Assembly: GCF_016907015.1 (NCBI RefSeq)
Contig: NZ_JAFBBE010000017.1
Span: 30,870 to 94,869 of the forward strand
Length of the DNA: 64,000 bases
From: Oceanisphaera litoralis
GTDB lineage: Bacteria > Pseudomonadota > Gammaproteobacteria > Enterobacterales > Aeromonadaceae
Direction: 5' to 3'
This document shows positions 35,444 through 44,307 of this stretch, in pieces. The notes below the pieces were generated by a model, which was given only the letters and a program-made list of their open reading frames with translations, ran no database searches and was not told where the DNA came from. A program made the position numbers and the translations under genes. The stretch's first letter is position 1. The number at the start of each line of letters is the position of its first letter.

Positions 35444-36945
35444 GACTGCGGCAGGGCGGCGCTGCAGATCCGGCAGCGACCCTGCTCTTTGGCCTGATAC
35501 AAGGCATGGTCGGCGCGGATCAGCAACTGGCTGATGTTGTCTTCGGCGGCGGCCTGGGTCATGCCGCCACTGAAGGTAAAACCGATGGTTCTGTCGGTCA
35601 GGTACAGTGGCGTGGCAGCCAGGGTATCGAGCAGACGCTGGGCCAGTTGCATGCCCTGATCAAATGCCGTTTCCGGCAATATCAATAAAAATTCCTCGCC
35701 ACCGATGCGCGCCAGCACATCGGTGTCTCTTATCGTCTTGCGGCCGATGATGGCAAAGTGGCGCAACACCTGATCGCCTATGTCGTGGCCATGCTGATCG
35801 TTGATACGCTTGAAGTAGTCGATATCGAGCATCACGATGCAGAAGGGATGGTGGTAACGCTGCAGTTTGGCCAGTTCATATTTCAACCGGGTTTCGGCGG
35901 CGCGCCGGTTCGGGCACTGGGTCAGGGGATCGGTGGTGGCCAGTTGTTTCAGCTGCCGGTTAAGGTGCAGCAGTTCATCATTGGCCCGGCTCATGGCCAG
36001 GTGATGTCGCCGGTTACGCTGAAGGGTCAGTATGGTGAGAATCCCGCCCCATAGCGAGCCGGTGCTTGCCAGGGTAATGATGGCCGCCAGGCTGTCTTTT
36101 TCCCGGGCAAGACGATAAATGGGTTCGGCATCGGCGAGGGCATGTACCTGATAGTCTTTGCTTTCGGTGGTGTGGCTGACCAGCAGTACCGGTTCATGCC
36201 TCGGGCCGAGCAGCAGTACTTCGGGAACCAGAGGGCTGATGCTGATCGGTAGCGACGGGTGTCGTGCTGCTGTGTCCGTCGGCTGCCGGGTGGCCGGCCC
36301 AGCGAGTAAATATCCCAGCCTGTCCGGGTTGTCCGATAGGGAAATGATGCGGTCTGCATCGGTCACCAGCAGCTCGATACGGTAGGCCTGAAGGCTGATG
36401 GGAGCAATGGTGGCGCAGATCAACAGGGTCACGGAGCCGTTCTTGGTCACCGGGTTGGCGTGATAGATCCTGGCCTGTTGCTGTTCGGGGTCGAAGATGA
36501 GACGAGCCAAGGGGCGCTTGCCGTCGGTATAGCGATCGTACTCGGGGGGCGGCGGGCTGGCGGTACTTTGTGACAGCACCTTGCCCTGCCGGTCGAGTAG
36601 CCAGATACCCTCGAGCTCGAACGCCTTGCCGAACTGGTTCAGATCCGCCTGCAGGGCGGTGCTGTAACGGGGGTTGTTCAGGAAGCGCTGCAGGCTGGAT
36701 AAGGATGACAGGGACCGGGCAATTTTACTGGCGTGCTGGTTGTCCCGTTGTAAATGTTCAACGGCGGCATCGGTGGCCTGGGTGCTCTGCAGCTTCAGCT
36801 CCTGTATCTGGCTTTGAATACGCAGATCCAGCCAGTGCCGGCTGATAAACCAGCTCGACAGCACCAGCGCCACCAGCAGCAAGGTGGTGGCGACAAACGA
36901 GTAATGATCCAGTGGTAGCCAACGAGATATTCCGGGCAGTTTCAT
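35422..36945 (-). CDS. Membrane-anchored diguanylate cyclase (GGDEF)
   Basis: A 507-residue enzyme. An N-terminal transmembrane helix (about 16-36), a periplasmic sensor region of about 250 residues and a second helix (about 292-312) lead to a C-terminal GGDEF domain. The active-site signature is GGEEF (415-419). The product-inhibition I-site RxxD is present as RDTD (406-409), five residues upstream, so the enzyme should be feedback-inhibited by c-di-GMP. It makes c-di-GMP from two GTP in the cytoplasm. The periplasmic ligand is unknown. It overlaps the end of the DUF3108 gene tail to tail. Confidence 0.92.
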   Translation of the reverse strand: MKLPGISRWLPLDHYSFVATTLLLVALVLSSWFISRHWLDLRIQSQIQELKLQSTQATDAAVEHLQRDNQHASKIARSLSSLSSLQRFLNNPRYSTALQADLNQFGKAFELEGIWLLDRQGKVLSQSTASPPPPEYDRYTDGKRPLARLIFDPEQQQARIYHANPVTKNGSVTLLICATIAPISLQAYRIELLVTDADRIISLSDNPDRLGYLLAGPATRQPTDTAARHPSLPISISPLVPEVLLLGPRHEPVLLVSHTTESKDYQVHALADAEPIYRLAREKDSLAAIITLASTGSLWGGILTILTLQRNRRHHLAMSRANDELLHLNRQLKQLATTDPLTQCPNRRAAETRLKYELAKLQRYHHPFCIVMLDIDYFKRINDQHGHDIGDQVLRHFAIIGRKTIRDTDVLARIGGEEFLLILPETAFDQGMQLAQRLLDTLAATPLYLTDRTIGFTFSGGMTQAAAEDNISQLLIRADHALYQAKEQGRCRICSAALPQSQSVAVG

Positions 36946-37299
36946 CCATGTTCCTGCATTGTCTCTGGGCCGGGTTCCTGCATTGTCTCGGGCCGGGTTA
37001 TGGTGATGAGTGCACTTGTATACTAGTCAAGAAATGTCGGCTGACGACGGTTTTCGTCACAGGGTTATCAGGCCTACATTAACCGGAACCTGTTATCAGT
37101 AGCAAGGCGCAAGAGAATGAATTGGCTCTGTCTGGGGTTGTTGACCTTTCACGGTTGAATGCTGTTCGAGTTAAACGCGTTTTTATCGCGGCGAGAGGCG
37201 TGTAGCCTGGGGTACCACAGTGCAGTGTGGGGCGGGCATGTAGTAGTATCGGATACGGTTCTGCCGCTGTTATACCCGGATCCGGAAAGGAGTCTGCCT
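36946..37299. other. Intergenic region containing a decayed MITE end
   Basis: No independent gene is supported. The left part holds two copies of a 20-bp-scale sequence TTCCTGCATTGTCTC (about 36949-36989). The right part holds the decayed MITE end at 37132-37208 and the ribosome-binding site of the next gene. Confidence 0.5.
37132..37208 (+). mobile_element. Decayed left part of the 264-bp MITE-like element
   Basis: About 75 bp match the first part of copy 2, including TTGTTGACCTTTC, GTTCGAGTTAAACGCG and GCGGCGAGAGGCGTGTAGCCT, with scattered substitutions. The rest of the element is missing. An ATG within it opens the frame of the next gene, but that ATG is not the likely start. Confidence 0.75.
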
Positions 37300-37923
37300 T
37301 TGATTTTACCGAGCATGCTGGTGCTGTTACTTGCCGCCTGGAACCTTGACTGGCGGGCCTGGCTGGCGGACAAGACCCGTCAGCACTTGAGTTTTGGCGC
37401 CGCCATCGCCCTGGTGCCGCTGTGGATGTTGCAGGCCGGCGTCAAGGAGGGGCTGGAGGTGCATTTTCTCGGCCTGACCACACTGGCGCTGATGCTGGGA
37501 TGGCGTATGGGCGTCCTGATGGGCACCCTGAGCCTGCTGCTGATCACCCTGTTCGGGTTCGAGCCCTGGCCGGATGTCGGTGTCAATCTGCTGCTGGGAG
37601 TGATAGTGCCGCTGTCGTTCAGTTATTTCGTGTTTCTGCTGACCTACAGCTATCTCACCCGGCACCTGTTCGTCTATATATTTGTCGCCGGCTTCTTCAA
37701 TGCAGCCTTGACCATCGCGGCCAAAACCCTGCTTTTTGCCGGTTATATGCTGTGGTCCGGGCAATACAGCTGGCCAGTGGTAATGGATAACTACGTCGGC
37801 ATACTTCCCTTGCTGCTGTTTCCCGAGGCCCTGCTCAACGGCATGGCCATCACCCTGTTGGTGGTGTTCAAACCCCGGTGGATGCGCACCTTTTTCGACC
37901 GTGACTATCTGATTAACAAGTAG
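37300..37923 (+). CDS. CbiM-like energy-coupling membrane protein
   Basis: A 207-residue polytopic protein with about six hydrophobic helices, resembling the CbiM/energy-coupling factor transporter S-component family, with a GLTTLALMLGWRMGVLMG stretch near residue 65. The substrate is unclear; CbiM members import cobalt or nickel, but other ECF genes are absent. I chose the TTG at 37300 because AAAGGAG lies 7 bases upstream. The longer frame from ATG 37159 starts inside a decayed mobile element and encodes element-derived residues. It lies 68 bp before the DsbA-like gene on the same strand. Confidence 0.65.
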   Translation: MILPSMLVLLLAAWNLDWRAWLADKTRQHLSFGAAIALVPLWMLQAGVKEGLEVHFLGLTTLALMLGWRMGVLMGTLSLLLITLFGFEPWPDVGVNLLLGVIVPLSFSYFVFLLTYSYLTRHLFVYIFVAGFFNAALTIAAKTLLFAGYMLWSGQYSWPVVMDNYVGILPLLLFPEALLNGMAITLLVVFKPRWMRTFFDRDYLINK

Positions 37924-37991
37924 GGGGCTCTTCTGATGCTCGTAACCCTCTGGTAGTCTGCCCCCATAACCTAGCCTGAAGTGAGAAGCCG

Positions 37992-38726
37992 ATGAACCCT
38001 CGAATATTGAACCCCCTGGCCCCCATACTGGCGCTGGGCCTGTTGACCGCCATCCCGGCACAGGCAGACATGAGCCGGGAGGAATTCCAGAAACTGGTGC
38101 GCGAAACCCTGCTGGAGCAGCCGGAGATACTGCGGGAAGCCATCATCAAGCTGGAAGAAAAAGATAAGCTGGCACAGCAGCAGCAGTTTGCCGACCAGCT
38201 GAAGCAGCAATCGGCCCAGTTGTTCGCCAACCATACCGATGGCGTCATGGGCAACCCCAGGGGCAAGATCGAGATGGTGTATTTCACCGACTATAACTGC
38301 CCCTATTGCCGTCGCCTGAACCAGACGCTGAACGAGGTGTTCGAGAGCGAACCCGAGCTGAAGGTGATCGTCAAGGATATCGGCATTCTGGGGCCCGACT
38401 CGGTGCAGGCGGCGCGCCTGGCACTGGCTGCCGCCCAGGAGGCACCCCGCCAGTATGAAGAGCTGCATCAGGCACTGATGAGCCAGCAGCGGGTGCAGAC
38501 CGCCGCCCTGTCTACCATTGCCGACAAGGCCGGACTGGATGCCAAGACACTGCAGAAAAAAGCCGACAGCAAGGACATTGCCGACAAGCTGAGCCAGAAC
38601 CTGAGCCTGTTCCGCAGCCTGGGCCTGAACGGTACGCCGGCACTGGTGTTCCCCGACGGTACCCTGATCCCGGGCGCCATCGACGCCGCCGGCCTCAAGG
38701 ATATCCTGAAAGATCAGAAATCGTAG
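37992..38726 (+). CDS. ScsC/Com1-like DsbA-family thiol:disulfide protein
   Basis: A 244-residue periplasmic thioredoxin-fold protein. A signal peptide (about 1-25) precedes an N-terminal helical, Gln-rich stalk (about 27-80), then the DsbA fold with the active site CPYC (Cys103, Cys106) and the cis-proline loop in NGTPALVFPDG. The stalk resembles the trimerisation region of ScsC. It probably acts as a disulfide isomerase or oxidase in the periplasm and may contribute to copper tolerance. It is followed by a heptamer repeat array and the convergent ycaO gene. Confidence 0.87.
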   Translation: MNPRILNPLAPILALGLLTAIPAQADMSREEFQKLVRETLLEQPEILREAIIKLEEKDKLAQQQQFADQLKQQSAQLFANHTDGVMGNPRGKIEMVYFTDYNCPYCRRLNQTLNEVFESEPELKVIVKDIGILGPDSVQAARLALAAAQEAPRQYEELHQALMSQQRVQTAALSTIADKAGLDAKTLQKKADSKDIADKLSQNLSLFRSLGLNGTPALVFPDGTLIPGAIDAAGLKDILKDQKS

Positions 38727-38727
38727 A

Positions 38728-38818
38728 GATTAGGGATTAGGGATTGGGGATTGGGGAGTACTATTCCCCATTCCCCATTCCCCATTCCCCATTCCCCATT
38801 CCCCATTCCCCATTCCCC
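38728..38818. repeat. Inverted heptamer array between convergent genes
   Basis: Four GATTAGG/GATTGGG heptamers (38728-38755) are followed by eight perfect ATTCCCC heptamers (38763-38818), the complementary sequence, with a 7-bp centre. The two blocks can pair into a hairpin. The array fills the 97-bp gap between the DsbA-like gene and ycaO and could serve both as terminator. Confidence 0.92.
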
Positions 38819-38823
38819 GAACT

Positions 38824-40581
38824 TTACTTCCAGCTGGCGGCGCGTTTGGCTTTTTGCAGCTTCTCGTAGGTGGCCAGCAGTGCCTGGTGGGCGGCAAAGT
38901 CCTTGAGGCTTTCGTCGGCCAGGGTCAGGCCGTGGAAACGGGCGTGGCCGTCGAGCTGCTGCCACACCTGCTCGACGGTGTCGGCACCGAACATGCTCTC
39001 GAAGGCGGTACGATACTGCGCCGGCTCGCGATCTTCCGACAGATGCAGCTCCAGTGCGGCTTTCAGGCAGCGATAGTAACGGTGGCGCTCGTCGCTGAAC
39101 ACGGAGGCATTGAAGCTCAGGGTCCAGTCGGCATATTCCAGGGCCGTTTCCTGCTCACCGGCGGCCAGTGCCAGCATGCATTTTAGCTCGCCCACCCGCA
39201 GGGTATGCCAGGCGGTGCCCTTGTTCGGTGCTATGCCGATCAGCTCGCGCACCCGGGTAAAGTCGTCCAGTCCTTCTTCTTCCAGCAGTTCGTACAGGCC
39301 CATCAGCTGCTCGGCGTCCGCATCGCTGGCCGGCAGGCTGAGCAGGGTGGCGCGCAGGCCGGCGCCCATGCTGTTGTTGGCCAGTTGCAAATCCTCGACC
39401 GGGTAGATATCGGACATGCCGGGCACCAGAATACGACAGGCATACACCCCCAGGTGCTCGTAGTCGGCGATGTACACCGGCTGCTCCAGCTGGTTGAAGA
39501 TGGCCATCAGGTGATTGAATTCCTGCTCCGAGCTGCCGCTGAAGTCCCAGTCGGCAAATTCATAATCGGCCTCATCCTTGAACATGTCCCAGCTGATCAG
39601 GCCGGAAGAATCGATGAAGTGGGTTTCCAGGTTGTGGTGATCCGCAATTTCGTCATCTTCGAAAGACGGCGGCACGAACACGTCCAGATCCTTCAGGCTG
39701 CGGCCCTGCAGCAGCTCGGTCACGGTACGCTCCAGCGCCACCTCGAAGCGCGGATGAGCGCCGAAAGAGGCAAAACAGGTGCTGTTGGTCGGGTTGAACA
39801 GCACCACGCAGATCACCGGGTATTCGCCGCCCAGAGAGGCATCGAAGGCGTGAATGGGGAAACCTTCCGCCTCCAGCGCCGCTATGGGCGCCTGGATATG
39901 CGGGTAGCGGGCCATCACCTCGGCGGGAATGGTCGGCAGGCTGATGCGCTCACTGATGATGCGGTTCTTGATATGGCGCTCGAACACCTCGGACAGGCCC
40001 TGGGTGCGGGCTTCGGTGCGGGTGTTGCCGGCACTCATGCCGTTGGAGACATAGAGGTTGCCCACTATGTTCATCGGAATATACACGGTCTGGTTGTCAC
40101 CCTGGCGCTCGAAGGGCAGGGCGCAGATGCCGCGTTCTTCGTTGCCGGACTGCAAGTCGATCAGCATGTCGGCGGTCAGCTCGCCGTCCGGATCGTAGAA
40201 GCCGCGGGTATAGTCGTCGAGTACACCGGCGGGCAGGCTGTTGTCGGCCGGCAGTGCAAACCACTTTTCGTTGGGGTAATGCACGAAGTCGCCGTTGGCG
40301 ATGTCCTGACCCAGGTAGAAGTCGGCGAAGAAGTAGTTGGTGGCCAGACGCTCGAAGTATTCACCCAAAGCCGAGGCCAAGGCCGCTTTTTTGCTGGCGC
40401 CCTTGCCGTTGGTGAAGCACAGGGGGCAGTCTTTGTCGCGAATATGTACCGACCACACATTGGGTACCGGATTCAGCCAGGAGGCTTCCTCGATATCGAA
40501 GCCCAGGGTGCTCAGCTGCTGCTGAAAATAGCTGATGGAATCCTCTAGCGCGGCGTCTTTGCTGGGGATAAAGGTTTTCAT
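38824..40581 (-). CDS. ycaO: YcaO family ribosomal protein S12 methylthiolation accessory factor
   Basis: A 585-residue protein, almost exactly the length of E. coli YcaO. The N-terminal region (TFIPSKDAALEDSI, NPVPNVWSVHIRDKDCPLCF, NGKGASKKAALASALGEYFE) is nearly identical in pattern, followed by the ATP-grasp-like YcaO core and a C-terminal helical domain. YcaO folds are ATP-dependent cyclodehydratases; this clade contributes to beta-methylthiolation of ribosomal protein S12 with RimO. The start at 40581 has AAGGA 6 bases upstream; the longer frame to 40647 is not conserved. There are no peptide precursor genes nearby, so a natural-product role is not indicated. Confidence 0.93.
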   Translation of the reverse strand: MKTFIPSKDAALEDSISYFQQQLSTLGFDIEEASWLNPVPNVWSVHIRDKDCPLCFTNGKGASKKAALASALGEYFERLATNYFFADFYLGQDIANGDFVHYPNEKWFALPADNSLPAGVLDDYTRGFYDPDGELTADMLIDLQSGNEERGICALPFERQGDNQTVYIPMNIVGNLYVSNGMSAGNTRTEARTQGLSEVFERHIKNRIISERISLPTIPAEVMARYPHIQAPIAALEAEGFPIHAFDASLGGEYPVICVVLFNPTNSTCFASFGAHPRFEVALERTVTELLQGRSLKDLDVFVPPSFEDDEIADHHNLETHFIDSSGLISWDMFKDEADYEFADWDFSGSSEQEFNHLMAIFNQLEQPVYIADYEHLGVYACRILVPGMSDIYPVEDLQLANNSMGAGLRATLLSLPASDADAEQLMGLYELLEEEGLDDFTRVRELIGIAPNKGTAWHTLRVGELKCMLALAAGEQETALEYADWTLSFNASVFSDERHRYYRCLKAALELHLSEDREPAQYRTAFESMFGADTVEQVWQQLDGHARFHGLTLADESLKDFAAHQALLATYEKLQKAKRAASWK

Positions 40582-40657
40582 GGGGAGTCCTTGGGGGTGA
40601 TCGGCAAAAAGGGGGCAGATCCTAACCCGAGCGCAGAAATTGAACAAGTGGAAACGA

Positions 40658-40684
40658 AAAAGCCCGCCGGGTGTGGCGGGCTTA
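40658..40684 (-). terminator. Intrinsic terminator after asd
   Basis: On the minus strand an 8-bp stem AGCCCGCC / GGCGGGCT with a 6-base loop is followed by TTTTT, 20 bp after the asd stop codon. Confidence 0.85.
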
Positions 40685-40703
40685 TGACATCAGGCTATGA
40701 CGC

Positions 40704-41810
40704 TTACGGCAGCAGGTGCAGCATGCGGCGCAGGGGCTCGGCGGCACCCCACAGCAGCTGGTCGCCGACCGAGAAGGCAGACAGATATTGCGGGCCCATG
40801 TTCAGCTTGCGCAGACGGCCGACCGGTACGGTCAGGGTGCCGGTTACGGCGGCGGGAGTCAGTTCTTCCATCGACAGCTGACGGTCGTTGGGAACCACCT
40901 TGACCCAGTCGTTGTGGCTGGCCAGCAGTTTCTCGACCGCGGGGATGGAGATGTCCTGCTTCAGCTTGATGGTAAACGACTGGCTGTGGCAGCGCAGGGC
41001 ACCGACACGCACGCAGAGGCCATCGACCGGAATGGCCTGCTCTATGCCGAGGATTTTGTTGGTTTCGGCCTGGCCTTTCCACTCTTCGCGGCTCTGACCG
41101 TTTTCCAGCTGGGAGTCGATCCAGGGGATCAGGCTGCCGGCCAGCGGTACGCCGAAGTTGTCGACCGGCAGGTCGCCACTGCGGGTCTTCTCGGTGACCT
41201 TGCGTTCCAGTTCGAGAATGGCGGAAGCCGGATCGGCCAGCTCGTCGGCCACTTCGTCACGCAGCATGCCCATCTGTGTTACCAGCTCGCGCATGTGACG
41301 GGCGCCGCCGCCGGAGGCCGCCTGATAGGTGGACACCGCCACCCATTCGACCAGATCCTGTTCGAACAGACCGCCCAGTGCCATCAGCATCAGGCTGACG
41401 GTACAGTTGCCGCCGACGAAGGTCTTGGCACCCTTGTCCAGCGCCTGCTGGATCTGCTTGCCGTTGACCGGGTCCAGCACGATCAGCGCTTCATCGTCCA
41501 TGCGCAGGGCGGAAGCGGCGTCGATCCAGTAGCCGTTCCAGCCGGCGGCGCGCAGCTTGGGGTAGACTTCCTTGGTGTAGTCGCCGCCCTGACAGGTCAG
41601 TACCACATCCAGCGCCTTCAGGGCATCGATGTCATAGGCATTCTGCAGGGTACCGGCATCGGTGCCGAAGTCGGGAGCAGGCTGACCCGCCTGGGAAGTG
41701 GTGAAAAAGACCGGTTTAATGCGGGAAAAATCGCCTTCTTCCACCATGCGGCTCATCAATACCGAGCCCACCATACCGCGCCAACCGACCAGACCTACCG
41801 TTTTCATCAT
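40704..41810 (-). CDS. asd: Aspartate-semialdehyde dehydrogenase
   Basis: A 368-residue enzyme of the Gram-negative Asd group. It has the NADP-binding [10 protein letters not shown] loop at residues 9-18, catalytic Cys136 in GGNCTVSLM and the RCHSQS segment with the catalytic histidine. It reduces aspartyl phosphate to aspartate semialdehyde, the branch point for lysine, diaminopimelate, methionine and threonine, and is essential for peptidoglycan. Three start codons are adjacent (TTG 41813, ATG 41810, ATG 41807); AAGGA spacing favours 41810. Its upstream neighbour on the same strand is lysO, separated by MITE copy 2. Confidence 0.95.
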   Translation of the reverse strand: MMKTVGLVGWRGMVGSVLMSRMVEEGDFSRIKPVFFTTSQAGQPAPDFGTDAGTLQNAYDIDALKALDVVLTCQGGDYTKEVYPKLRAAGWNGYWIDAASALRMDDEALIVLDPVNGKQIQQALDKGAKTFVGGNCTVSLMLMALGGLFEQDLVEWVAVSTYQAASGGGARHMRELVTQMGMLRDEVADELADPASAILELERKVTEKTRSGDLPVDNFGVPLAGSLIPWIDSQLENGQSREEWKGQAETNKILGIEQAIPVDGLCVRVGALRCHSQSFTIKLKQDISIPAVEKLLASHNDWVKVVPNDRQLSMEELTPAAVTGTLTVPVGRLRKLNMGPQYLSAFSVGDQLLWGAAEPLRRMLHLLP

Positions 41811-41849
41811 CAAATGTCCTTCCCTTGGAAGTAAATAAATAAAATACCC

Positions 41850-42117
41850 TAGGGTCTGTTGACCTTTCGAGGTTAAATTTTGTTCGAGTTAAACGCGTTT
41901 TTATCGCGGCGAGAGGGGTGTAGCCTAGTCATTCTAAGCAAAGCCCTCTCAACAAAGAGAAAAACGCGTTTAGCCGAACCCGCAGGGCAGCGCTTGTGGG
42001 GTCTTGCTGCTGCGTTATCGCTTATTTATGTAGAGTGACTACATGGCATAAGCGCTGCCTTGTATCAAGGCCCCACAAACTGCTGCAAAAATCATCTCGA
42101 AAGGTCAACAGACCCTA
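41850..42117 (-). mobile_element. 264-bp structured MITE-like element, copy 2
   Basis: The element runs from 41852 to 42115, flanked by TA on both sides, and is inverted relative to copy 1. It has the same length (264 bp) and about ten substitutions. One stem pair differs from copy 1 by a compensatory change (A:T in copy 1, G:C in copy 2, in GAGAAGG/GAGAGGG). It lies between lysO and asd, 39 bp upstream of the asd start, and so within the asd promoter region. Confidence 0.88.
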
Positions 42118-42179
42118 TTCACCATACTGATTGAGCCGAAAGGTGCAAGAAATAAAGGGTAATAAGACATTACAAAGGT

Positions 42180-43088
42180 TCAGCCGCCGAGAGACAGAAA
42201 GGCGAGGATGAAAACCGGCGCGGCCAGGCTCAGAATAAAGCCGGAGACGATGGCGAGCGGCACTATGGCCACCCCGCCGGCGCGCTGCAGGACCGGCAGG
42301 GTAAAGTCCATGGCGGTGGCGCCGCCGTAGCCGATGGCGCAGGACGGATGTCGGCGCATCAGCGCCGGAATCATCATGATGGCGACCAGCTCCCGGGCCA
42401 GATCGTTGAGGAAGGCGGCGCTGCCCATGACCGGGCCCAGCTGATCGCTGATCAGAATGCCCGACAGCGAATACCAGCCATAGCCGGATGAAAAGGCCAG
42501 GCCGTGGTTCAGGGGCATGTTCAGCAGCCAGGCACCGGCGAGGCCGCCGCCCCAGGAAGTGACCATGACCACCAGTGCTATGCTCAGGCCCCAGGGGTTG
42601 AGCAATATCTGCCGGAGCTTCATGCCGGAATTGCGCAGTTGTATGCCGATCAGCAGCAACAGCAGCATCAGGGCCCACTCGCTCAGGGTATCGACCGCCA
42701 GCCAGTCGGGGTCGAGCAACTGCCCCGACAGTACCCCGGCCAGTATCACCAGACAGAGCCTGACCGAGTCCAGCAACAGGGACCATTTGCTGATAACGGG
42801 CGCGCCCCGCTCGCCGCGGACCCGGCCCCGGCGCATATCCAGCAGCCAGAGGCCGATGAGGTTGGCCAGGGTGATGCAGGCGAGAAAGGTCAGGCAGACG
42901 GTAAAAATGGTACCCAGATGAGCGCTCAGCTTGTCGACGAAGGCCAGGCTTATCCCCATCAGAAACAGGATCAGGTAGACCATGCGGGCCACCGACACAT
43001 TGATAACATGCAGGATCGACTGGGAACGGCAGGGGATGCAATAGCCCAGCGCCAGGGGCAACAACACGATAAGCAAGCCGGAGTACAT
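42180..43088 (-). CDS. lysO: Lysine exporter LysO (YbjE)
   Basis: A 302-residue inner-membrane protein with about eight helices, matching E. coli LysO. It starts MYSGLLIVLLPLALGY and contains MVYLILFLMGISLAF, GIQLRNSGMKLRQILLN and GYGWYSLSGIL. It exports lysine and provides resistance to the lysine analogue thialysine. In E. coli it is controlled by ArgR and Lrp-type signals. The ATG at 43088 has GGAAGA 8 bases upstream; a longer frame to 43166 is not conserved. It is divergent from the amino-acid ABC operon and shares a 397-bp regulatory region with it that contains a candidate ARG box pair. Confidence 0.92.
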   Translation of the reverse strand: MYSGLLIVLLPLALGYCIPCRSQSILHVINVSVARMVYLILFLMGISLAFVDKLSAHLGTIFTVCLTFLACITLANLIGLWLLDMRRGRVRGERGAPVISKWSLLLDSVRLCLVILAGVLSGQLLDPDWLAVDTLSEWALMLLLLLIGIQLRNSGMKLRQILLNPWGLSIALVVMVTSWGGGLAGAWLLNMPLNHGLAFSSGYGWYSLSGILISDQLGPVMGSAAFLNDLARELVAIMMIPALMRRHPSCAIGYGGATAMDFTLPVLQRAGGVAIVPLAIVSGFILSLAAPVFILAFLSLGG

Positions 43089-43485
43089 AGAGTTTATCTT
43101 CCAATTAAGCGATTGGGCTGGTTTTTTAACCGCCATATTCCATTGAAGACAGGATACGTGAGCCAAAATGGAAAAAAAAGCCGAAATATGTGCGGTGGCA
43201 AGTTCGGGGCAGGGCCGGGATCCCTATCGGTATCGCCGACTCGGCCGGCGACAGACAAGGCAGTGGAAAAGCTCGGTGTTGATAATTTATTCGATATTTT
43301 TGCATAGTATTATGCTGCTGATGGGGTTTTATTCTGTATAAAAAACCAATCGGCAGGGCGTTGGGAAGGGGGTTCTGTTGTTATTGCCGTAAGCAGGTGG
43401 TAGTTTTCCTTACGACGGTTAACAAGTTGTTAACCATGAATGCAACTATGCCGCCTTGTCGGCATCGGGAACAAGGGTCTAACGG
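43089..43485. other. Divergent regulatory region between lysO and amino-acid ABC operon
   Basis: No gene is supported. The centre (43260-43360) is AT-rich and holds the ARG box candidates at 43280-43316. A GTTAACAAGTTGTTAAC inverted repeat lies at about 43419-43435, between the boxes and the ABC gene start. Confidence 0.55.
43280..43316. promoter_or_regulatory. Candidate double ARG box
   Basis: TGATAATTTATTCG (43280-43293) matches 11 of 14 positions of the ArgR consensus TGAATWWWWATTCA. A weaker dyad GCATAGTATTATGC (43302-43315) lies with its centre 21 bp away, the spacing of paired ArgR boxes in E. coli. Both flanking genes (lysO and the basic amino-acid transporter) are known types of ArgR target. 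Confidence 0.5.
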
Positions 43486-44253
43486 ATGAGCAAAGCTGCC
43501 CTGGAAGTGTCGGGACTGCACAAACACTACGGCTCCCTGGAAGTGCTGAAAGGCATCGATTTAAAGGCCGACAACGGCGACGTTATCTCCATTATCGGTT
43601 CTTCCGGATCCGGTAAGTCCACCTTGTTACGCTGTATCAATCTGCTGGAAATCCCGTCGGCCGGTGAAGTGCGGCTGCATGGCGAGTTGATAGAGATGCG
43701 TACCAACAAGGCCGGCGAGCGTGAGCCGGTCAGCGTGCGCCAGGTAGAGCGCATCCGTTCCCGGCTGGCCATGGTGTTCCAGAGTTTCAACTTATGGTCC
43801 CACATGACTATATTGGAGAACATCATAGAGGTGCCGGTGCATGTGCTCAAGGTGCCGAAGAAAGAGGCCATCGAAAAGGCCGAGGCGCTGCTGCACAAAG
43901 TCGGGCTCTATGAACGGCGGGAATATTATCCCGGCCATCTGTCCGGCGGTCAGCAGCAGCGGGCAGCCATCGCCCGGGCGCTGGCGGTCGACCCCGAGGT
44001 GATGCTGTTCGATGAACCCACCTCGGCACTGGATCCCGAACTGGTCGGCGAGGTACTGGGCGTGATGCGGGGCCTGGCGGAAGAAGGCCGGACCATGCTG
44101 GTGGTGACCCACGAAATGAGTTTTGCCCGGGAAGTCTCCAACAAGCTGATATTTCTGCATCAGGGGCTGGTGGAAGAGCAGGGCGACCCGAAACAGCTGT
44201 TTGCCAACCCGAACTCGGAGCGATTCAAGCAGTTTATATCGTCGTCCTATTGA
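43486..44253 (+). CDS. hisP: Basic amino-acid ABC transporter ATP-binding protein (HisP/AotP type)
   Basis: A 255-residue polar amino-acid ABC ATPase. Walker A is GSSGSGKS, signature LSGGQQQRAAIARAL and Walker B VMLFDEPTSALDPE. The insertion EMRTNKAGEREPVS between Walker A and the Q-loop is typical of HisP. It energises import of histidine, arginine, lysine or ornithine through HisQM. It is the first gene of a P-J-Q-M operon, unlike the J-Q-M-P order of E. coli. The ATG is preceded by a weak ribosome-binding site. Confidence 0.92.
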   Translation: MSKAALEVSGLHKHYGSLEVLKGIDLKADNGDVISIIGSSGSGKSTLLRCINLLEIPSAGEVRLHGELIEMRTNKAGEREPVSVRQVERIRSRLAMVFQSFNLWSHMTILENIIEVPVHVLKVPKKEAIEKAEALLHKVGLYERREYYPGHLSGGQQQRAAIARALAVDPEVMLFDEPTSALDPELVGEVLGVMRGLAEEGRTMLVVTHEMSFAREVSNKLIFLHQGLVEEQGDPKQLFANPNSERFKQFISSSY

Positions 44254-44307
44254 GGTCGGCGCGATATAAGTGACCGATACGCAAGGCGTCATACAAGGAG
44301 TAATACT

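Noticed and set aside
38728..38818. Possible CRISPR array
   Set aside because: Units are seven bases and directly adjacent, with no spacers of unique sequence and no cas genes.
38824..40581. YcaO as part of a thiazole/oxazole peptide (RiPP) cluster
   Set aside because: The length and N-terminus match the housekeeping YcaO clade, and there is no precursor peptide, E1-like partner or dehydrogenase nearby.
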